10,668 nt of DNA from Aigarchaeota archaeon (lineage in GTDB: Archaea > Thermoproteota > Nitrososphaeria_A > Caldarchaeales > Wolframiiraptoraceae): contig JANXDQ010000033.1 in NCBI GenBank assembly GCA_025059415.1, positions 1 through 10,668 on the forward strand, read 5' to 3'. The notes under the pieces are model-generated. The model had not been told where the DNA came from and did no database searches. It worked only from the letters and a program-made list of their open reading frames with translations. Positions 6,720-10,668 of the stretch are shown here, one piece after another (the first letter of the stretch is position 1; each line of letters starts with the position of its first letter). A program made the position numbers and the translations under genes.

Positions 6720-7109
6720 ATGAAATACAGGCTCATGGATTTACTCATATGCCCAATGTGTAGGCACTTCCCCCTAGTTCTCCACGTTTTTGAGACGAGG
6801 GAAATCGAGCAAACATCTAAGTCAAAGAAATGCGAGATTTATTGCGGATATGAGGCCTCGAGAATCGATGAATTAATAAACGAGCCTGACTGCGAGGAAT
6901 GCTGGAAGAAGGAGATCGTTACGGGGCTGTTATCCTGCGGGGAATGCGGTAGATGGTATCCAATCCAAGATGAAATCCCGAGGATGCTCCCAGACAATAT
7001 GAGGGATAAGAATAGGGATTCACAGTTCTTAACCACGTGGAAAGCGAGGATCCCCGATAAAATTCTGGCGGAGGGGAGGCCGTTCAACCTCTCTGGTAGA
7101 CTTGACTAA
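6720..7109 (+). CDS. trm112: Trm112-like zinc protein (methyltransferase activator family)
   Basis: A 129-residue soluble protein. The two ends match Trm112: LMDLLICPMC (Cys11, Cys14) and LLSCGECGRWYPIQDEIPRMLP (Cys73, Cys76). Together they form the family zinc-binding fold. In eukaryotes and haloarchaea Trm112 is an obligate partner that stabilises SAM-dependent methyltransferases acting on tRNA, rRNA and release factors. The middle insertion (15-72) carries four more cysteines, Cys38, Cys42, Cys58 and Cys61, which could form a second metal site. This insert takes the place of the helical insert of eukaryotic Trm112. No methyltransferase gene is adjacent, as is common because Trm112 serves several partners. 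The start is a clear ATG 24-26 nt after a TATA-like box. Confidence 0.8.
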   Translation: MKYRLMDLLICPMCRHFPLVLHVFETREIEQTSKSKKCEIYCGYEASRIDELINEPDCEECWKKEIVTGLLSCGECGRWYPIQDEIPRMLPDNMRDKNRDSQFLTTWKARIPDKILAEGRPFNLSGRLD

Positions 7110-7116
7110 TTGGGGA

Positions 7117-7128
7117 AATATTTAATAA
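7117..7128 (+). promoter_or_regulatory. TATA-like promoter of the Alba gene
   Basis: AATATTTAATAA, preceded by a purine-rich GGGGA that could serve as BRE, is centred about 44 nt before ATG 7166. This predicts transcription from about 7148 and an 18-nt leader long enough to hold the Shine-Dalgarno sequence. It is the best TATA match in the window, in line with high expression of a chromatin protein. Confidence 0.6.
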
Positions 7129-7153
7129 CTCAGGGATGAGCTAAGCCTTGTGC

Positions 7154-7162
7154 GAGGTGGAT
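7154..7162 (+). promoter_or_regulatory. Strong Shine-Dalgarno site deciding the Alba start
   Basis: GAGGTGGAT closely matches the complement of the 16S rRNA 3' end (GGAGGTGAT) and lies 3-5 nt before ATG 7166. It rules in ATG 7166 and rules out the upstream in-frame TTG at 7148, which would place the site inside the coding sequence. Confidence 0.7.
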
Positions 7163-7165
7163 CAG

Positions 7166-7465
7166 ATGGGCGAAGCCTTTGAAGCCGTAATTCTCATCGG
7201 GAGGAAACCGACCATGAATTATGTTCTGGCGACGACGATGCCCCTGACGGAAGGGAAGAAGGTGGTCTTGAAGGCACGTGGAAGGGCGATAAGCAAGGCT
7301 GTTGACGTAGCCCAAGTGGTCACGAGGAGGTTCTTCAAGGAAGCCGACATAGAGGCCGTGAACATCGGGACCGAGGAAGGCAGGGTTGGACAAGACGGGA
7401 GGCCGAGAAGCGTCAGCATCATCGAGATAACGCTAACGCCAAAGAAGATGGCCAAGAAAAAGTAA
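7166..7465 (+). CDS. albA: DNA/RNA-binding protein Alba
   Basis: A 99-residue archaeal chromatin protein that binds DNA and RNA as a dimer and packs the chromosome. Seen: ILIGRKPTMNYV (residues 9-20), the highly conserved KARGRAISKAVD, the flexible beta-hairpin arm with GTEEGRVGQDGR, and RSVSIIEITL, ending in a basic KK(M)AKKK tail. Length and motif order match Sulfolobus Alba (Sso10b). At the position of the regulatory Lys16 (GKKP in Sulfolobus), this protein has Arg13, followed by Lys14. ATG 7166 was chosen from the Shine-Dalgarno site. It follows the Trm112-like gene by 56 nt but has its own promoter. Confidence 0.95.
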   Translation: MGEAFEAVILIGRKPTMNYVLATTMPLTEGKKVVLKARGRAISKAVDVAQVVTRRFFKEADIEAVNIGTEEGRVGQDGRPRSVSIIEITLTPKKMAKKK

Positions 7466-7484
7466 AAGCAAACACATCATCCTC

Positions 7485-7495
7485 ATATTTTATAT
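7485..7495 (+). promoter_or_regulatory. TATA-like box for nnrD
   Basis: ATATTTTATAT lies in the 58-nt gap after albA and is centred about 34 nt before ATG 7524, predicting a transcript start near 7516-7518 with a very short leader. It is followed at once by an 11-nt palindrome. Confidence 0.45.
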
Positions 7496-7506
7496 CCTCT
7501 TAGAGG
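7496..7506. repeat. Perfect 11-nt palindrome abutting the nnrD TATA box
   Basis: CCTCTTAGAGG is a perfect inverted repeat of 5-nt arms around one central base, lying between the TATA-like box and the expected transcription start. That is where an archaeal repressor would block polymerase, but arms this short also arise by chance. Confidence 0.3.
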
Positions 7507-7523
7507 CCAATATCTTTTGGCAG

Positions 7524-8387
7524 ATGTCCTTGGAGATAGATGAAGAGTTTGTGAAGGAGTGCATTAAGCCTAGAAGGGCAAGTTCCCATAAAGGGGAGAA
7601 TGGGGTGGTCATGGTCGTTGGCGGGGGCTGGATGTATCACGGTGCGCCCTTCCTCGCCGCCATGGCCGCCTTGAGGTGCGGAGTCGACCTCGCATACATC
7701 GCGGCCCCAGAAAAGGTCGTTCCATCGATTAGGGCGCTCTCACCGACTATAATAGCGATCCCACTCACCGACGTGAAATTGACAAAGGGTGCCGTGAGGA
7801 GGGCCCTGAAGATGCTCTCCAAAGTTGATGCGGTCGTGATCGGGCCTGGGCTGGAGTCCAGAAGTGAGCCCGGCATCGAGCTCCTCGTCGAGGAAGCAAT
7901 GGCCCTTGAAAGGGGCATAGTTTTGGATGCAACCGCCCTTTATCCCGGAATCTTGAAACATGTTTCTGGTGGGAAGGTGGTCTTAACGCCGCATGCTGGA
8001 GAATTCAAGCGTCTCTTTGGCGTGGAGGTTCCAAGAGAGCTGGAGGAGAGGGTTAAGTTGGTCATGGAGAGCGCTAAGAGGATTAAGGTGACGATCCTGC
8101 TTAAGGGGAGGGTGGACATTATATCGGATGGCGTGGAGGCGGCGATAAATAGGACCGGGTCCCCAGCCATGACGACCGGCGGGACGGGGGATGTGCTCTC
8201 AGGGATAGTGGCCGCGTTCCTCGCGTGGGGCTTAGATCCCTTCAAGGCCGCTGCCTCAGCAGCATGGATTAATGGAAAAGCCGGAGAACTCGCAGCATCG
8301 AGAATGGGGCTCCACATAATAGCGACGGATTTAATCGATGAGATCCCCGAGGTCATGAAGAAATTTGATAGGATCACGGAGGATTGA
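7524..8387 (+). CDS. nnrD: NAD(P)H-hydrate dehydratase (ADP/ATP-dependent), stand-alone
   Basis: A metabolite-repair enzyme of 287 residues with the ribokinase-like YjeF C-terminal fold. It uses a nucleoside phosphate to dehydrate S-NAD(P)HX back to NAD(P)H. Seen: KGENGVVMVVGGG (23-35), VVIGPGL, LTPHAGEFKRLFG, LLKG, and the nucleotide-binding/catalytic block NRTGSPAMTTGGTGDVLSG with the catalytic Asp in GTGD. Family members are often fused to an N-terminal NnrE epimerase; here residues before the dehydratase core number only about 20, so the epimerase domain is missing. ATG 7524 fits a promoter 34 nt upstream. The next gene begins 6 nt after the stop, suggesting an operon. Confidence 0.92.
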   Translation: MSLEIDEEFVKECIKPRRASSHKGENGVVMVVGGGWMYHGAPFLAAMAALRCGVDLAYIAAPEKVVPSIRALSPTIIAIPLTDVKLTKGAVRRALKMLSKVDAVVIGPGLESRSEPGIELLVEEAMALERGIVLDATALYPGILKHVSGGKVVLTPHAGEFKRLFGVEVPRELEERVKLVMESAKRIKVTILLKGRVDIISDGVEAAINRTGSPAMTTGGTGDVLSGIVAAFLAWGLDPFKAAASAAWINGKAGELAASRMGLHIIATDLIDEIPEVMKKFDRITED

Positions 8388-8393
8388 GCCCCC

Positions 8394-9107
8394 TTGACGC
8401 CCCTGGATGCGTTTAGGATAATTGTAATATCCGCTGGGATGATCTATGCGTCCTACAGGGATTGGGTTTCAAGGGAGGTCGAGGATAAAGTCTGGATCAT
8501 CTGCGGTGCGCTGGGAGGGACATTGACTGCCGCCGATGTCCTGATGCGGTGGAACCTTAACCTAGTCATCCTTTCCGCGTTCTCGATAATATTGGCATCC
8601 GGGCTGGCTTTCGCATTCTATTATTTTGGATTATATGGTGGGGCTGATGCAAAGGCGATAGCAACCATCTCAATTAGCCTGCCAATCTACTATTCTCCAC
8701 GTTCCCTTCACCCATTCACGGGATTAGCCTCTCTCTCAAATGGACTACTATTATCATTGACATTATTGCTCGCGATGTTTCTATGGAATATATCGGGGCT
8801 CGTTAGAGGTGAGAGGATCTTCAAGGACTTCGAGCACGAAGGCATCCTCAGAAAGATCGCGGCCATGTTCCTAGGGGTGCGCCTGAAGAAAGCTCGAGTA
8901 AAGAGGTTCTGGTTTCTAATGGAGGGGGAAAGGGATGGAAAGAGGATGTTCGATTTCAATTTGTTCGGTTTAGAGCTCAAGGAGGCAAATAGGGATGATT
9001 GCTGGATGACCCCGGGAATCCCGCTGCTGATATTCATCACCGCGGGCTTCCTGGTATACATAGGATTCGGCGACTTCCTCTACCTGATAATCGGCGCCCT
9101 GAGTTAA
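8394..9107 (+). CDS. A24 preflagellin/prepilin peptidase (FlaK/PibD-like)
   Basis: A membrane aspartyl protease of 237 residues that removes the class III signal peptide from archaeal pilins and archaellins. Seen: helix 1 followed by YASYRDWVSREVEDKVW with catalytic Asp23, and GGADAKA with the second catalytic Asp85 (a GxGD variant, GGAD). Hydrophobic helices lie at about 7-21, 34-47, 56-80, 88-98, 112-132 and 210-235, with a long basic/acidic soluble section at 137-205 as in FlaK. The start TTG 8394 is 6 nt after the nnrD stop, with GGAGGA at 8378-8383 as ribosome binding site inside the end of nnrD, suggesting coupled translation. No pilin or archaellin gene is in the window. Its stop interlocks with that of the convergent primase-like gene. 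Confidence 0.85.
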   Translation: MTPLDAFRIIVISAGMIYASYRDWVSREVEDKVWIICGALGGTLTAADVLMRWNLNLVILSAFSIILASGLAFAFYYFGLYGGADAKAIATISISLPIYYSPRSLHPFTGLASLSNGLLLSLTLLLAMFLWNISGLVRGERIFKDFEHEGILRKIAAMFLGVRLKKARVKRFWFLMEGERDGKRMFDFNLFGLELKEANRDDCWMTPGIPLLIFITAGFLVYIGFGDFLYLIIGALS

Positions 9108-9979
9108 AGTTCTCCACCAAATTTCCTGAATGCCTCGAGGACCTCTTGGTCAAGTGGTTTATGTTTACGCCTCCTCGACCCCTCTCTAATGTAAGGGCCT
9201 ATGGCGAAGAATGCTTTCTCGGCCAACGCGTCCCCCTCGCCGGGCTCGAATCTCCGCCACGAATCAGGGAAATGTTTAAACATCTTTGGATCGGTCCAAC
9301 TGATGTCGAATTCGCCTAGTGAGTCTGGTGGAAGGCACACGGCCACCCTATCAATGGTCCTATGAAATGAGAGTGGTGCGGTAAACACCCTCTGTATGTC
9401 AATTTTATTCTCCACGGTGACGTTGGTGCCAGGGCGCAGCCTATTCACGATATATTGCGTTACTGAGTAGGCTATGTCGAGTGGATCTATTTTCTTCCTA
9501 ATCTCATCGCTGAAGGCGTTAGGGTTTATGTGGACATGTGCACCCCTACCACTCCACTTAATAAATAGCGATTTCACAATGCCTTCTCTCTCCAAGAGGC
9601 CCACTATCTCAGAAGCCTTCTCCACTACATCTTTCCAGCCGCCATCTTTGAGGTCGATGTCCCAAGTCGGGGAAGAGAGGGATATATTTTCTCTATCGAG
9701 TAGATCCCCTGAGTTAAATATTTTGGAGTAGGTGTGGATCGTGGCGTAAAATGCGCGGGGCCTAAGCTCAGCATATTTTTCCATTAATCTCTTGACGTCC
9801 CGGTCCGTCGCGATCTTTAGTGGCCGCCTCGCCCTTCCCTCATACCTTATCATTATCTGTAGCCCTCGTTCATCCGTTGCCTCACAATGGATTGCCACCC
9901 ACCGATCTCGGCAGTACTCATAAATTTCTCTCTCCACATCCGATCTCAAATAATGCCGCCTGATCTCCTCCCAATTCAT
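9104..9979 (-). CDS. Archaeal/eukaryotic-type primase (AEP), PriS-like protein
   Basis: A 291-residue protein with the catalytic core of primase small subunits: motif I DID (Asp107, Asp109), motif II SGRGAHVH (Ser143-His150), and motif III around Asp194 (KIDIQR) followed by Arg197 and a LSFH segment (His206) as in nucleotide-binding PriS. These predict a two-metal nucleotidyltransferase active site. It is shorter than typical replicative PriS and no zinc-binding Cys/His cluster is visible, so it may be the accessory PriS-like paralogue found in some archaea rather than the replicative primase. No PriL gene is nearby. ATG 9979 overlaps the stop of the upstream KaiC-type ATPase (ATGA), implying coupled translation and linked function, perhaps in repair synthesis or lesion bypass. 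That role is inference. Confidence 0.78.
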   Translation of the reverse strand: MNWEEIRRHYLRSDVEREIYEYCRDRWVAIHCEATDERGLQIMIRYEGRARRPLKIATDRDVKRLMEKYAELRPRAFYATIHTYSKIFNSGDLLDRENISLSSPTWDIDLKDGGWKDVVEKASEIVGLLEREGIVKSLFIKWSGRGAHVHINPNAFSDEIRKKIDPLDIAYSVTQYIVNRLRPGTNVTVENKIDIQRVFTAPLSFHRTIDRVAVCLPPDSLGEFDISWTDPKMFKHFPDSWRRFEPGEGDALAEKAFFAIGPYIREGSRRRKHKPLDQEVLEAFRKFGGEL

Positions 9980-10668
9980 AAGATTTCATCAGACCTCCGC
10001 TTTGCCTCTAATATTCTCCGGGTAACTTCCGGTGGGAGCTTGTTGTCTTCAGCTCTTCTCTCAATTTTTCCGATCACTGTTAAGCCTATTCCAGGCCTGA
10101 TGTCGATTTCATGCAGGTACCTGCTGTGGTTGGTCTGTCTCATCTTCTCGATTATCACGAATCTCTTTAGTTCTCCTCCCCTGAGGATCCTCCTGAACCT
10201 TATTATTCCATCGGCGATGTGCTCTATCCCCCATCCAAAGCTCTCCGAGGTCGTTATCGCATATTGGCTCACGGCGAGAATCGTGAAGTTCCACTTGGAT
10301 AAAACCTTCTTGAGGTAGTAGCTGTATCTCCGGGCCATGGCTGGTTTATCGAGCCAGAATGCTGAGAGGCTATCTATCGCCACCCTTGCCCTACCATATC
10401 CCAATTCCTTTTTCGCCTCAATTAACTTGGTGACCAGGGCCTCCATGTCCAATGATTTTAGGCTCCAGGGATCATCCATGCCCATTAAGGCATCTATTAC
10501 TATGAGCTTCTTCCCTTCGACAGCTTGTCGGAAATTCATGTTGAATTGGTCCGCTTGATTTATTATGGATTCGCGGCTCTCCTCCGTCGTAACGTAGATA
10601 CATCTATCGCCATCCAAAATTCCTTGGTGAATGAAGTGTATCGAGAAAATGGTTTTACCGCATCCAGG
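9976..10668 (-). CDS. KaiC-type RecA-superfamily ATPase, 5'-truncated by the window edge
   Basis: The frame stays open past TTG 10617 to the window edge, and the extra 17 codons read PGCGKTIFSIHF..., which is the Walker A motif. The gene therefore starts outside the window, probably some 30 residues earlier. The 230 visible residues also hold the KaiC signature TTEES with paired glutamates (29, 30), Walker B VAIDSL (Asp99), a sensor-like LAVSQY, and EKMRQTNHSRYLHEI, typical of the archaeal KaiC/GvpD/RAD55 group. It is a single-domain protein as far as visible, unlike two-domain cyanobacterial KaiC. Such ATPases are abundant in archaea and are proposed to act in signalling or DNA-related processes. 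Its stop overlaps the start of the primase-like gene by 4 nt. Confidence 0.88.
   Translation of the reverse strand, partial: PGCGKTIFSIHFIHQGILDGDRCIYVTTEESRESIINQADQFNMNFRQAVEGKKLIVIDALMGMDDPWSLKSLDMEALVTKLIEAKKELGYGRARVAIDSLSAFWLDKPAMARRYSYYLKKVLSKWNFTILAVSQYAITTSESFGWGIEHIADGIIRFRRILRGGELKRFVIIEKMRQTNHSRYLHEIDIRPGIGLTVIGKIERRAEDNKLPPEVTRRILEAKRRSDEIL

Noticed and set aside
7940..8377. 145-codon minus-strand frame opposite nnrD
   Set aside because: Overlaps the diagnostic GTGD block of nnrD; composition is that of an antisense shadow.
1..10668. CRISPR arrays, tRNA/rRNA genes, insertion sequences, long repeats
   Set aside because: Looked for on both strands; no repeated spacered units, no tRNA-like cloverleaf and no transposase-like product were seen.

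Overview
The window looks archaeal and nearly fully coding. It carries the chromatin protein Alba, a RadB-like RecA-family ATPase, a KaiC-type ATPase, an archaeal/eukaryotic-type primase-like protein, a Trm112-like protein, a PIN-ATPase of the archaeal PilT-like family, a presenilin-type protease and an A24 preflagellin/prepilin peptidase. Starts commonly sit about 25-35 nt after AT-rich TATA-like boxes, as in leaderless archaeal transcripts. Arginine is mostly AGG/AGA, which suits a thermophile. The gene mix points to the TACK side of the Archaea (for example a bathyarchaeal, aigarchaeal or korarchaeal lineage), but the lineage cannot be fixed from this sequence alone.

Layout from left to right: (1) a 5'-truncated glutamate dehydrogenase (+), then a RadB-like ATPase (+) with its own promoter. 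(2) A minus-strand cluster that reads HAD phosphatase, PIN-ATPase, small membrane protein. The PIN-ATPase has lost its P-loop and its KH GxxG loop. The membrane protein resembles the C-terminal membrane domain of eukaryotic OST3/OST6 oligosaccharyltransferase subunits. (3) A thiolase (+), divergent from the HAD gene. (4) A presenilin-like intramembrane aspartyl protease (-), divergent from a Trm112-like zinc protein (+). (5) Alba (+). (6) A probable nnrD - prepilin peptidase pair (+). (7) A minus-strand pair at the right edge: a KaiC-type ATPase, cut by the window inside its Walker A motif, overlapping by ATGA with a primase-like (AEP) gene.

How the genes may work together: two blocks look like functional units. 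One is the KaiC-type ATPase plus primase-like pair, which is translationally coupled and may act on DNA in repair, replication restart or signalling. The other is the HAD/PIN/OST3-like run, where co-transcription is likely but a common function is not obvious. The remaining genes are ordinary metabolism (GDH, thiolase, NAD(P)HX repair), chromatin (Alba), translation or modification support (Trm112-like) and membrane proteolysis. Two convergent gene pairs have interlocked stop codons, so the region is extremely compact. No tRNA, rRNA, CRISPR array, insertion sequence or long non-coding stretch was seen; the longest gap is about 112 nt.
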